Below, one piece after another: positions 44,673 to 53,626 of a DNA stretch of 64,000 nucleotides (positions are counted from its first letter, which is position 1; each line of letters starts with the position of its first letter). A program made the translations under genes and the position numbers. The notes below the pieces were generated by a model. The model made no database searches, had not been told where the DNA came from, and saw nothing but the letters and a program-made list of their open reading frames with translations. The DNA comes from Mesostigma viride (Eukaryota > Streptophyta > Mesostigmatophyceae > Mesostigmatales > Mesostigmataceae), in assembly GCA_009746045.1 (NCBI GenBank), contig RPFO01000050.1, positions 2,415,868 to 2,479,867 on the forward strand, written 5' to 3'.

Positions 44673-47396
44673 ATGAGCGTGCCTCTCTCCATCATGGGAA
44701 CCGGTAGGCTCAAGCAAATGTTCACTGAGCAGGTAGCTTCGGACAGCTCATTTGCCATTCTGTCCAACTCGAAGATCGATATCGTGCCTAACGTATTTAA
44801 TGGAAACTCGATCGACGCGACAATTTTGCCAACCACTGGCTTGAATGAGAACGAGGTGGTTGTTCACGGTAACCTTAGGGTCATGGGGACGGTGTTGGCT
44901 GACGGGGGCAACTCTGACGTGGTGGATTACACCAAAGACGCATCAACCACCGAGGCAAACAACACGTCGGTCAAGTCCATCACCAACCACCTCGTGCTAG
45001 AAGCGGCCTCCACGGCCAAGGACGTGATCGTGCAGGACTCCCGTTTTGTTGCCCACCGCCCTACCCAGGTAATCACCACCACCACTGTGCCCGCACCCAA
45101 CGCGCTGTCAGTGCGCGCTGAGAGAGAGGTGTCGGCGGGTGTTGGCGAGAACAAGGAGTTTGCGCTCGGTCTCGTGTACGGCGACACCGGCTCCAACTTC
45201 ACGGGTGCCAGTGCCACCAGCACTACCGCGTGGCGCGGTGTTATCGACTCGGGTGCCATCGACATGGAGATCAAGTCCGATACCCAGATGCGCGTGTCCG
45301 CCGACCGCCTCGTGACGGGTGAGGTGCGCCTGGGTGCCGGCTCTGCCATCACCCTGGCCCCTAGCATCGCCACACCCGGTAGCGACCCTGCCACTAAGGT
45401 GGTAGTGCAGGCGGCGAACGTCGAGAACTCTGGCGTCACCAGCACCTCCGACACTCGCGGCAATCACAACTATTCCGTGAATGCAACCACCATTGCGGCC
45501 AAGAGAGGCGTGGGGTCCTCCACCGGCGGCAATCTCTGGATCACGGGTGACACGAGCGTGGCGGGCAGCAGCGTGGCGGTCGAGCAGGTCAGTTTCCAGG
45601 ACTCTCGCGTGTCCACCAGCAACCCCACCCTCGCTCTGACTGCCGCCTCCACGGTGTTGGTCGAGAAGGACCTCGTGCTAACGGCCACAGACGGCGACGG
45701 CGGCAAGGTGTCGACTAGGACGGGGGACCTGTACCTGAACCCGGCCAGCGGAGTCGTGAAGGTGAACGGCAACCTGAGCGTGGACGGCACGTTCACCACC
45801 ATCAACACTAGCAACGTGTCTGTGACGGACAAGACCCTCGGTCTCGCCGGAACCAAGAACAGCGTCGTGACTTCCTGGGCGTTTGACACGGACTCTGCCA
45901 CTAGCACGACGGGGGTGGCGATGACACTGAGCAACGCGGCTGTGACCGGCAGCAAGCTGCAGCTGACTCAGGGGGTGGCCGCGCAGGGGTCGGCGAGCAA
46001 TGCCGCCTTTCCCAAGAGCCTCGAATCGTATGAGGTCACTTTCAACATCACCTTTAGCGGCGTACCCGGGGCGGCGACAAAGAAGCTATTCTCGTATGGC
46101 CCGTTGATTGGCAAGTGGAACACCGCTGGAACTGTCACGGTCGACAACGGCACCATCACTTCCACTTCCGCCACAGCCCCGATTGTCACGGCCGCGGCAA
46201 CGACAAAGAAGTACACGGTGGTCGCGCGCAGGGTGTACTTCTCCACCACTGCAATGTCCACTTTTGAGCTGTTCGTCGACGGCGTGCGGTGTATCAGCAC
46301 GACTGGCGACGGTATCGCCAACCTGGACCTCACCACCACCCCCGCACTCGTCCTGGGTGGCGACACGTACACCTGCGTGGTCTCGTTTGATGATGTGCGC
46401 GTCGAGGCCGTCACAACCCCGACCAACACTTTGAGTGACGGGGCGGGCGTGATCGTGCAGGGTGACGGTGTCGTTAATTCCACCGCCTGCGACCGGTCCA
46501 TCACTTGGAAGAAGAACGTCACCCAGGAGAAGGGCGATTACACCGGGTCGTACTGGCACGTGAAGGGTGGGCAGCTCATGCTGTCGAGGACGGTGGACAG
46601 CAGTCTGAGGAAAGCGCCTGGGTCCACCGTGGTGCTCAGTTCCCTGCCACAGAAGACCGGCACAACGACCGAGCCAAACTTGTGGAAGATGGACGCTTAC
46701 ACCGGTAGCGCGCCCAACTTTTCAACCGTGGATTCGGTGTCGGCGCTGAACCTGGCATACACCGCATCCGGCACCCCCGGGGACATCTGGCTAGGCGACT
46801 GGTTTAATAAAGATATCTTGCAGCCCACGAGCGCGGCCAACTACGGTTCGGGTACGAGCGGCGCGTTCCAGGGTGTGACGGTCACTTCCGGTACGGTGTC
46901 CATCCCGGCTGAGACGGCGCCCAACACAAGGAATGTTCTTCTTGCCGACATTGATCAAGGAGTGCAAACGAGCGGGGTTTGGGATGGATATGGCGCGTGG
47001 ACCGTGGAGGCGCGTGCAAAATCAAACTCGACTGGAATTGGCAATACTTATAACGTCTTTTGGGTGGGCGATAATTACTCTGGCTCTAGCGGTGGGAACC
47101 GAATCCAAGTGGCGGTCAACCCTGCAGCTAGTGTTGTGCAAATCACAACCGAGGGTTCGGGTCTGGGTGACCGCGTTCTAAATATCCCATTTTCGTATCT
47201 CACAACCCTTGGCGCGGCTGGGACTCCTAATAATACCAACTACCACACGTACCGTATTGCAAGGAAGCGATACACCGCTGGCACCAATTCGAGTGACCCG
47301 CGTAACTTGTTCCAGTTTTGGTATGACGGATTCGAGGTTAACTTGCAGACTGGCCAAAATGGCGTGGTGTCGCGTTTGCGTGCCATTATATCCTAG
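44673..47396 (+). CDS. Fibre-like protein, N-terminal part of an interrupted gene
   Basis: This frame codes 907 aa, Thr/Ser/Gly/Val-rich, with repeated short beta motifs such as NGNLSVDGTFTTINTSNV that recall phage and NCLDV fibre stalks. It also has lectin-like segments (FELFVDGVRC and WTVEARAKSN). From 47368 the sequence is that of an inserted element; only the last 9 codons and the stop come from it. The true continuation is at 50461-51557, in phase: 2695 + 1097 nt is exactly 1264 codons. A TATATTATTAC element precedes the ATG. The role as virion fibre is inferred. Confidence 0.85.
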   Translation: MSVPLSIMGTGRLKQMFTEQVASDSSFAILSNSKIDIVPNVFNGNSIDATILPTTGLNENEVVVHGNLRVMGTVLADGGNSDVVDYTKDASTTEANNTSVKSITNHLVLEAASTAKDVIVQDSRFVAHRPTQVITTTTVPAPNALSVRAEREVSAGVGENKEFALGLVYGDTGSNFTGASATSTTAWRGVIDSGAIDMEIKSDTQMRVSADRLVTGEVRLGAGSAITLAPSIATPGSDPATKVVVQAANVENSGVTSTSDTRGNHNYSVNATTIAAKRGVGSSTGGNLWITGDTSVAGSSVAVEQVSFQDSRVSTSNPTLALTAASTVLVEKDLVLTATDGDGGKVSTRTGDLYLNPASGVVKVNGNLSVDGTFTTINTSNVSVTDKTLGLAGTKNSVVTSWAFDTDSATSTTGVAMTLSNAAVTGSKLQLTQGVAAQGSASNAAFPKSLESYEVTFNITFSGVPGAATKKLFSYGPLIGKWNTAGTVTVDNGTITSTSATAPIVTAAATTKKYTVVARRVYFSTTAMSTFELFVDGVRCISTTGDGIANLDLTTTPALVLGGDTYTCVVSFDDVRVEAVTTPTNTLSDGAGVIVQGDGVVNSTACDRSITWKKNVTQEKGDYTGSYWHVKGGQLMLSRTVDSSLRKAPGSTVVLSSLPQKTGTTTEPNLWKMDAYTGSAPNFSTVDSVSALNLAYTASGTPGDIWLGDWFNKDILQPTSAANYGSGTSGAFQGVTVTSGTVSIPAETAPNTRNVLLADIDQGVQTSGVWDGYGAWTVEARAKSNSTGIGNTYNVFWVGDNYSGSSGGNRIQVAVNPAASVVQITTEGSGLGDRVLNIPFSYLTTLGAAGTPNNTNYHTYRIARKRYTAGTNSSDPRNLFQFWYDGFEVNLQTGQNGVVSRLRAIIS
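47365..47367. other. Left 3-bp target duplication (TGG)
   Basis: TGG directly precedes the element end TGTCGCG and recurs at 50458-50460 after the other end GTGACAG. Confidence 0.55.
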
Positions 47397-47577
47397 CCTA
47401 TCACTTGGAAGGCATATCCATAGCAATAGAGTACTCTTGTGTGTGATCCACTATATTATAGGAGCACTTTTTAGCTCGAAAAAATGAAGAGCCAAAAAGT
47501 CAAAAAGAGGATCACATAGGGAAAAAAAAATTCCCACGACAGGACCACACATGCTTTTCAAATAGGCTAAGCAATAA

Positions 47578-47680
47578 CCTCTTCAGTGCTTTTTCAAGGA
47601 TAAGCATAATCCTCTTCATGGCTTTTTCAAGGATAAGCCTAATCCTCTTCATAGCTTTTTAAAGGATAAGCTTAATCCTC
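47578..47680 (+). repeat. Three 33-bp tandem repeats in segment B
   Basis: Each copy reads CCTCTTCAT.GCTTTTTCAAGG followed by ATAAGC.TAAT. Each contains a small inverted repeat AGGATAAGC/..TTAATCCT that could form a hairpin. Confidence 0.8.
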
Positions 47681-47751
47681 TTCCAAGTGCTTGATTCTGC
47701 AAGCAGCTTGGGTATATCTCCGGCTCAGGCTGTCCGAACTGAACCCGCCAA

Positions 47752-48253
47752 GGGTTGTTCGCTCGTTTAAATAATGTGGAAATGATAGGTGTGGTCCTTG
47801 ACGGCACCACCACCTTCATGACAGGCAGCGCAGCCAGCCGATATTTATATTATGAAGATTGCAATAATGCTTTATGATGAAAGCAATGCCCAAACCATTC
47901 ATTCCATAACATTTGACAAATTACAATGAATGCCGAGTTGTGCTGCCGCAACTGTAAGAGTAACTACATATCCTTGAGACCCATCGAAATCACCACAGAC
48001 CGACCATGACGCCACTGTGGCGCAACAGTGTTTACTTACGTCATAATCTATATCAACTGTGTGACTCTGCGCTCATGTCCCAGTTACTGGCACACTGGCC
48101 AACGACGAACCGGCCCTTTCCCGGGACTGTTCCCGGGTCAGCAGAACGTTTCTCGTCCACAATGCCAACAACATCCCAACCGGATCAAACCATTGTCAAT
48201 CTTATCAACCATCGTCATGGCAACGACATGCAACCACTCACGGGGGCTGCTCC
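47752..48253 (+). repeat. R repeat, copy 1 (502 bp)
   Basis: It begins GGGTTGTTCGCTCG and is followed without a gap by copy 2. It holds an 88-codon open frame (from 48006) identical in all copies, of unrecognised and probably non-coding character, and a CCCGGGACTGTTCCCGGG hairpin at about 48121. Confidence 0.9.
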
Positions 48254-48755
48254 GGGTTGTTCGCTCGTTTAAATAATGTGGAAATGATAGGTGTGGTCCT
48301 TGACGGCACCACCACCTTCATGACAGGCAGCGCAGCCAGCCGATATTTATATTATGAAGATTGCAATAATGCTTTATGATGAAAGCAATGCCCAAACCAT
48401 TCATTCCATAACATTTGACAAATTACAATGAATGCCGAGTTGTGCTGCCGCAACTGTAAGAGTAACTACATATCCTTGAGACCCATCGAAATCACCACAG
48501 ACCGACCATGACGCCACTGTGGCGCAACAGTGTTTACTTACGTCATAATCTATATCAACTGTGTGACTCTGCGCTCATGTCCCAGTTACTGGCACACTGG
48601 CCAACGACGAACCGGCCCTTTCCCGGGACTGTTCCCGGGTCAGCAGAACGTTTCTCGTCCACAATGCCAACAACATCCCAACCGGATCAAACCATTGTCA
48701 ATCTTATCAACCATCGTCATGGCAACGACATGCAACCACTCACGGGGGCTGCTCC
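48254..48755 (+). repeat. R repeat, copy 2 (502 bp)
   Basis: It is essentially identical to copy 1 over its full length, and leads directly into Y (48756-49318). Confidence 0.9.
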
Positions 48756-49318
48756 GGGCTGTTCGAGAAGTTTAACCCCATGAAGACAACAAACTAGTTG
48801 TGAGGGAGAGAAACGAGCGAACAACGACCACCATGGCCGCTGCGCTGCTCCTAAATACCTCCAAAAATCCCGGCATCCATGCGCTGTCGCATTTGCCAGC
48901 AAGCCGCCTGACGTGCAGTTAGACTGCCAGCAAAATGCAGAGCAAGTCTGTTCGACAACCACGTGCGAGCCAGCACACCGCACACTACGATCTGCGTATC
49001 TAGCTTTGTCAGATGGACTGAACATCATTCCGTCTGGACAATACAAAAGATTCATAACTGCCAAATGTCACGCACCGGAATATTGCGCAAGCCACCAAGG
49101 CTTTGCGCCCCAAAGTCTTGCGCCTGAACCTAAGTCAGGTCACCTAAGACTGTCACTCTAGAAATTCAGGCCTTTCCGGCGCGGCGCTCCACACCGGCCC
49201 AAGGAACAAAGCCTGCGGCCTACTGAATCGGAACCAACCAAACGTCGGTAACGATTCCGATTACGGCAACCGCGTAACTTCTTGAGTGCACGGACGTAAA
49301 TGATCACGGACGTGACAG
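48756..49318 (+). repeat. Y repeat, copy 1 (563 bp)
   Basis: It is apparently identical to 49895-50457. It opens GGGCTGTTCGAGAAG and ends at the element terminus GTGACAG. Short open frames on both strands (82 and 115 codons) have no recognised similarity. Confidence 0.9.
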
Positions 49319-49408
49319 CTGTCGCGTTTGCGTGCCATTATATCCTAGCCTATCACTTGGAAGGCATATCCATAGCAATAGAGTACTCTTGTGTGTGATC
49401 CACTATAT

Positions 49409-49894
49409 TAAATAATGTGGAAATGATAGGTGTGGTCCTTGACGGCACCACCACCTTCATGACAGGCAGCGCAGCCAGCCGATATTTATATTATGAAGAT
49501 TGCAATAATGCTTTATGATGAAAGCAATGCCCAAACCATTCATTCCATAACATTTGACAAATTACAATGAATGCCGAGTTGTGCTGCCGCAACTGTAAGA
49601 GTAACTACATATCCTTGAGACCCATCGAAATCACCACAGACCGACCATGACGCCACTGTGGCGCAACAGTGTTTACTTACGTCATAATCTATATCAACTG
49701 TGTGACTCTGCGCTCATGTCCCAGTTACTGGCACACTGGCCAACGACGAACCGGCCCTTTCCCGGGACTGTTCCCGGGTCAGCAGAACGTTTCTCGTCCA
49801 CAATGCCAACAACATCCCAACCGGATCAAACCATTGTCAATCTTATCAACCATCGTCATGGCAACGACATGCAACCACTCACGGGGGCTGCTCC
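49409..49894 (+). repeat. R repeat, copy 3 (truncated at its left end)
   Basis: It lacks the first 16 bp of R and joins directly to the end of A, so segment B is deleted in unit 2. Confidence 0.9.
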
Positions 49895-50457
49895 GGGCTG
49901 TTCGAGAAGTTTAACCCCATGAAGACAACAAACTAGTTGTGAGGGAGAGAAACGAGCGAACAACGACCACCATGGCCGCTGCGCTGCTCCTAAATACCTC
50001 CAAAAATCCCGGCATCCATGCGCTGTCGCATTTGCCAGCAAGCCGCCTGACGTGCAGTTAGACTGCCAGCAAAATGCAGAGCAAGTCTGTTCGACAACCA
50101 CGTGCGAGCCAGCACACCGCACACTACGATCTGCGTATCTAGCTTTGTCAGATGGACTGAACATCATTCCGTCTGGACAATACAAAAGATTCATAACTGC
50201 CAAATGTCACGCACCGGAATATTGCGCAAGCCACCAAGGCTTTGCGCCCCAAAGTCTTGCGCCTGAACCTAAGTCAGGTCACCTAAGACTGTCACTCTAG
50301 AAATTCAGGCCTTTCCGGCGCGGCGCTCCACACCGGCCCAAGGAACAAAGCCTGCGGCCTACTGAATCGGAACCAACCAAACGTCGGTAACGATTCCGAT
50401 TACGGCAACCGCGTAACTTCTTGAGTGCACGGACGTAAATGATCACGGACGTGACAG
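49895..50457 (+). repeat. Y repeat, copy 2 (563 bp)
   Basis: This second copy ends at the right junction with the fibre gene. The ATG at 50439 that opens the downstream fibre frame lies within it. Confidence 0.9.
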
Positions 50458-51557
50458 TGGCGATTGCCAACGGAGACACGTTTCTCCAAAACCCAAAGAT
50501 CACGGCGGCCAGCGCATATATCCGTCTTGGATCCACCTCGCGGCAGGCGATGGGCCAGGCGATCACAGTGGACTACGTCAGCTTTAAGAACGGGCTCACG
50601 AACCCCGGCCCCGGCGTGTACCCCGCCCCCAGTCACTCGAACGGGTACTTTGAGACCATGTACGGGACTGCCAACTACCTGATCTCTAACTACAGCGTGA
50701 CAGGTGTCACTCGGGGGTCGGCGGGCACGGGAGCAAGCGTCCTTGTCACCGGTGTTGTGAAGCCCGTGACTTCTTTCTCCGCTGCCACGGGCGGGTCGAT
50801 TGGCACCAACGCTGGCGACCCCATGACCGCGCCATTCACGTGCGGCGTCGCCACCTCCGTCAACTCCATCAAGGACATGGTCGAGCTGCTCACCATCGGC
50901 GACCCCACCACGGCTGGAGCCTACGTCAGCGTGTGGGTGTGGCGCGGAGGCCGCATCCTCATGTTCAACGGCACCTCCTACACCGAGACCATGAACCCGA
51001 TCGTCAGCAGCAGCGAGTTTGTGCTGGGCGTTCACCTCACCGCCACCGAGCCGCAGCTGTACATCAACGGAGTACACAGGACCGGCGCGACTAACATGCT
51101 GCCTTGGCGCAGTATTTCCGGCAACGTCACCACGACTGTCAGTGCCGCAAACACCGGCGCGCTCCTAAGCAGCACGTCGACGGCCAGGGGTGTCTATCTG
51201 GGCCCTCGGCGCACGTACGACGCGACTGGTGTCGCAATCAGCGCGGCATACAAGAACTGGCGCGTTGTGGACACCGCCCTTAACAGCATGACGACCTCTC
51301 AGATTGCCGACACGCAGCTGTACAGGTACGCTAACGAGTACGACGCCGGCCCCATCACTGTCACGTACGGTTTCCGCATCGGGGACGACGAGACTCTGCA
51401 GATTGTAAAGACCCAAGGGTCGATGGCGAATGACACGCTCCTCGGTAACCCTCTGCCGATTAGCGAGGATACGGGTGGAGCGTTGACCGTGAACTCCCTC
51501 GGTGCCATCGATTCCAGTTCCGTGGATGTGGTCATGGAGGTATACAATAAGCGTTAA
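50439..51557 (+). CDS. Fibre-like protein, C-terminal part of the interrupted gene
   Basis: The frame codes 372 aa, the first six from the inserted element. The rest is beta-rich and contains lectin/LamG-like segments (GAYVSVWVWRGGRILMF and HLTATEPQLYINGVHR) and a C-terminal ITVTYGFRIGDDETLQI block. The sequence is mid-protein in character at its start and continues the 44673 frame exactly when the insertion and one TGG are discounted. It may be expressed from the ATG at 50439, but no promoter-like element is obvious. Confidence 0.75.
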   Translation: MITDVTVAIANGDTFLQNPKITAASAYIRLGSTSRQAMGQAITVDYVSFKNGLTNPGPGVYPAPSHSNGYFETMYGTANYLISNYSVTGVTRGSAGTGASVLVTGVVKPVTSFSAATGGSIGTNAGDPMTAPFTCGVATSVNSIKDMVELLTIGDPTTAGAYVSVWVWRGGRILMFNGTSYTETMNPIVSSSEFVLGVHLTATEPQLYINGVHRTGATNMLPWRSISGNVTTTVSAANTGALLSSTSTARGVYLGPRRTYDATGVAISAAYKNWRVVDTALNSMTTSQIADTQLYRYANEYDAGPITVTYGFRIGDDETLQIVKTQGSMANDTLLGNPLPISEDTGGALTVNSLGAIDSSSVDVVMEVYNKR

Positions 51558-51610
51558 AGTGTGTTTGCGCGCGAGGTTTTTTTTTACAAGCGCTAATATA
51601 AAAACGCTTC

Positions 51611-52726
51611 ATGCCCCCGAACCTGGACCAAGCGAGTGGTAGGCTGTATTTCCGCTCCGTACAAGCAAGAGAGCTCACTAGCATATCCGAGGACTTAACG
51701 CAGAAAGGTTCCATCAAAATCGTGCAAGATGGGGATAACACTGCTCTCCAGGCCGTCAAACCGGATGGGAGTCTCGGGGCCAAGCTGGTCATCGGGGCGG
51801 AACAAGTCTACCTGGAGGCGCCCACCCCGGGGTCCACGGGGGGCGGCGGGGCGGGGGCCACCACCTCGCGAGTGGGGTTCACATCGTCAGGTCTTGTCGG
51901 CTTGTCGGGAGAAGTCACCGAACTTGCAGGCATCGAGACGGTCCCAACAAATGTGAGCAGCACCGTGTTCAAAGGGCTCGTGGCCGACAACTCGGTGTCC
52001 ACCTACCGCACGCCCGACACAGTTGTCCCGAAACACACGATTTTGAGCTCTACCACCAGAGACCTTGTGCTTGCTGGCAACGGCGTGGTGAGCAGCAAGT
52101 ACACCGACTCCCCCGCTTGCCACGTGATCACATTGGGGGCATTGCACGCGTACGAAGGTAACGGACAGTCATCAGAAGGAGGTGATGCCGTTAAGGTCAT
52201 GGGCAGGCGCTTGATACCTGGACCGTTTGCAACGTACGAACCGGCTTCCGTCAACCTGGGTATCCATCACAACCCGGCGTTTGGACTCACCGGGTCGAGC
52301 ACTACGCGGGGGAAGGTGTCGAGCACGTCAAACACCGACCTGTCTATCGAGTCGGGCAATCAACTCAGGATGAGGGGCGCGGACGTGGTCATAGGCTCTC
52401 ACGCGACCGTGAAATTTTACCCAAACAAGGCGGCATTCGCGACGCCCGCACAGGAGACCAACAACCCTCACGGGTACTTGGAGATAGCCCACCAGTACGG
52501 CGATCAGGCGTCGGCCGTCACTCTGTCAACACCGGCAGTGGCCGACCCGGTCGGCATTATCGTGAAGCCCGCGACGGGGAATTTTGGAGCCGAAGCGGAC
52601 ACGCTTGAACTAGGTAGCGGGGACGTGCGTTACAAGTTTTGCATCCAGGACGGCCAGTTGCGTATCAAGAAACTAGTCATAAGTTCTGGACAGCCCGAGA
52701 AGACCATCTGCGTGTTTGATGGGTGA
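51611..52726 (+). CDS. Fibre-like hypothetical protein, 371 aa
   Basis: The N-terminus (MPPNLDQASGRLYFRSVQAR) and short repeated strands such as STTRDLVLAGNGVVSS and SNTDLSIESGNQLRMRG resemble the 44673 fibre protein. A Gly-rich hinge (GSTGGGGAGA) lies at about residue 75. It is probably a second fibre or a fibre-associated protein. TAATATAAAAACG precedes the ATG. Confidence 0.7.
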   Translation: MPPNLDQASGRLYFRSVQARELTSISEDLTQKGSIKIVQDGDNTALQAVKPDGSLGAKLVIGAEQVYLEAPTPGSTGGGGAGATTSRVGFTSSGLVGLSGEVTELAGIETVPTNVSSTVFKGLVADNSVSTYRTPDTVVPKHTILSSTTRDLVLAGNGVVSSKYTDSPACHVITLGALHAYEGNGQSSEGGDAVKVMGRRLIPGPFATYEPASVNLGIHHNPAFGLTGSSTTRGKVSSTSNTDLSIESGNQLRMRGADVVIGSHATVKFYPNKAAFATPAQETNNPHGYLEIAHQYGDQASAVTLSTPAVADPVGIIVKPATGNFGAEADTLELGSGDVRYKFCIQDGQLRIKKLVISSGQPEKTICVFDG

Positions 52727-52760
52727 ATTAACTTCTGCTCGATCGTGTATGTGAAGAAAC

Positions 52761-52997
52761 ATGTCATCCACTAAAAGCATCGACCGGCTAGAGGTTAACA
52801 GGTCGATCACCTTGCCGGACATGAGCACCATTTCAACTGTCAACCCCTTTGCTTTGGGGAAGATAGCGAAGTTTGTAGCCACTACCAATGAGTTTGGCAA
52901 AGAAATATTGGAATTCAGGGTGTTAAACCCAACCAACGGCTCCTACGAATTGTTCTTCATGATTGGCGCGCATGATGCATACAATACAACCACTTGA
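52761..52997 (+). CDS. Small hypothetical protein, 78 aa
   Basis: It lies 34 bp downstream of the fibre-like gene and is in the same direction. Its beta-strand pattern (SIDRLEVNRSITLPD) recalls the fibre family, so it may be a short fibre-tip or chaperone-like protein. The evidence is limited to composition and position. Confidence 0.55.
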   Translation: MSSTKSIDRLEVNRSITLPDMSTISTVNPFALGKIAKFVATTNEFGKEILEFRVLNPTNGSYELFFMIGAHDAYNTTT

Positions 52998-53044
52998 GTC
53001 CATGGCATTCGTTTTATTTATATAAGTGTGTAATAAAAGCTAAC

Positions 53045-53620
53045 ATGCTGCTGAGGAGACTTGGTATCAGCAAAAATTCAACTCCCGCCAGGTCACTTTC
53101 TAGACCTGGCGCCAAAGAAACACTTAGAAATCTCACATTGCAAGACGTGACCCCGTTCTCATTCGACGGACACGTGTTTCATCCGGCCAAGGTGGTCAGG
53201 GTGTACGATGGTGACACCGTTAAGATGGCCGTCCTTTCCCCGTTCAATAATCTGCCCACTCTGCTCACAGTGCGGATGTGGGGCACGGACGCCGACGAGA
53301 TCGCTCCAAGGCTGGACATACCAAACAGGGAGGAGATCGTGTCGCGCGCATTGAAAGCCAGAAACAGGCTCGTGCAGTTGACAACCGACGTCAACCTTGA
53401 CCTCGAGGACACGGAAAAGAGCGTCAAGGACGTTCAGATCATGATAGACGCGCAGAACAGGAAACTCGTGTCTCTAGAGAGCAAGGGCTTTGACTGCTTT
53501 GGCCGCGTGCTGGGCCTGCTTTATAACGAAGACGGGACGTGCATTAACAAAGTGCTCATGGACGAGAATCTGGTAAAAATTCGCCCGTCAAACGAGAGGC
53601 GCAAGGGGGTGGTCATTTGA
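53045..53620 (+). CDS. Staphylococcal-nuclease-like (SNase) protein
   Basis: The protein is 191 aa from ATG 53045. VVRVYDGDTVKMAV (residues about 50-63), TVRMWGTDADEI and CFGRVLGLLYNEDGTCINKVL correspond to the OB-fold and catalytic blocks of SNase/thermonuclease. The Asp of DGDT, the Arg and acidic residues of RMWGTDADE and the FGR arginine are present. A helical insert of about 50 residues (about 105-150) separates the last two blocks. The enzyme would hydrolyse DNA or RNA with calcium. No signal peptide is visible. Confidence 0.8.
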   Translation: MLLRRLGISKNSTPARSLSRPGAKETLRNLTLQDVTPFSFDGHVFHPAKVVRVYDGDTVKMAVLSPFNNLPTLLTVRMWGTDADEIAPRLDIPNREEIVSRALKARNRLVQLTTDVNLDLEDTEKSVKDVQIMIDAQNRKLVSLESKGFDCFGRVLGLLYNEDGTCINKVLMDENLVKIRPSNERRKGVVI

Positions 53621-53626
53621 CGAGGG

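Larger units (their letters stand above)
47368..50457. mobile_element. 3.09-kb composite insertion of two tandem, TIR-like units
   Basis: Unit 1 (47368-49318) has the order A-B-R-R-Y; unit 2 (49320-50457) is A-R-Y. Both start TGTCGCGTTTGCGTG and end CACGGACGTGACAG, whose complement TGTCACGTCC forms a short imperfect inverted repeat with the start. One base (C, 49319) separates them. No transposase or recognisable protein is encoded. The element splits a fibre gene and is flanked by TGG. The internal unit boundary coincides with the gene breakpoint, which strongly supports insertion. An intron reading fails, because no GT-AG choice restores the frame. Confidence 0.8.

Noticed and set aside
47578-47680. 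CRISPR array
   Set aside because: The 33-bp units are contiguous with no spacers.
48006-50300. Repeated 81-115 codon frames in R and Y as genes
   Set aside because: They are identical because the DNA repeats are identical; they overlap in several frames and look random in composition.
47367-50457. Spliceosomal intron in the fibre gene
   Set aside because: The insert ends in AG, but no GT start near 47367 gives an in-frame join, and the 5' sequence is far from consensus.
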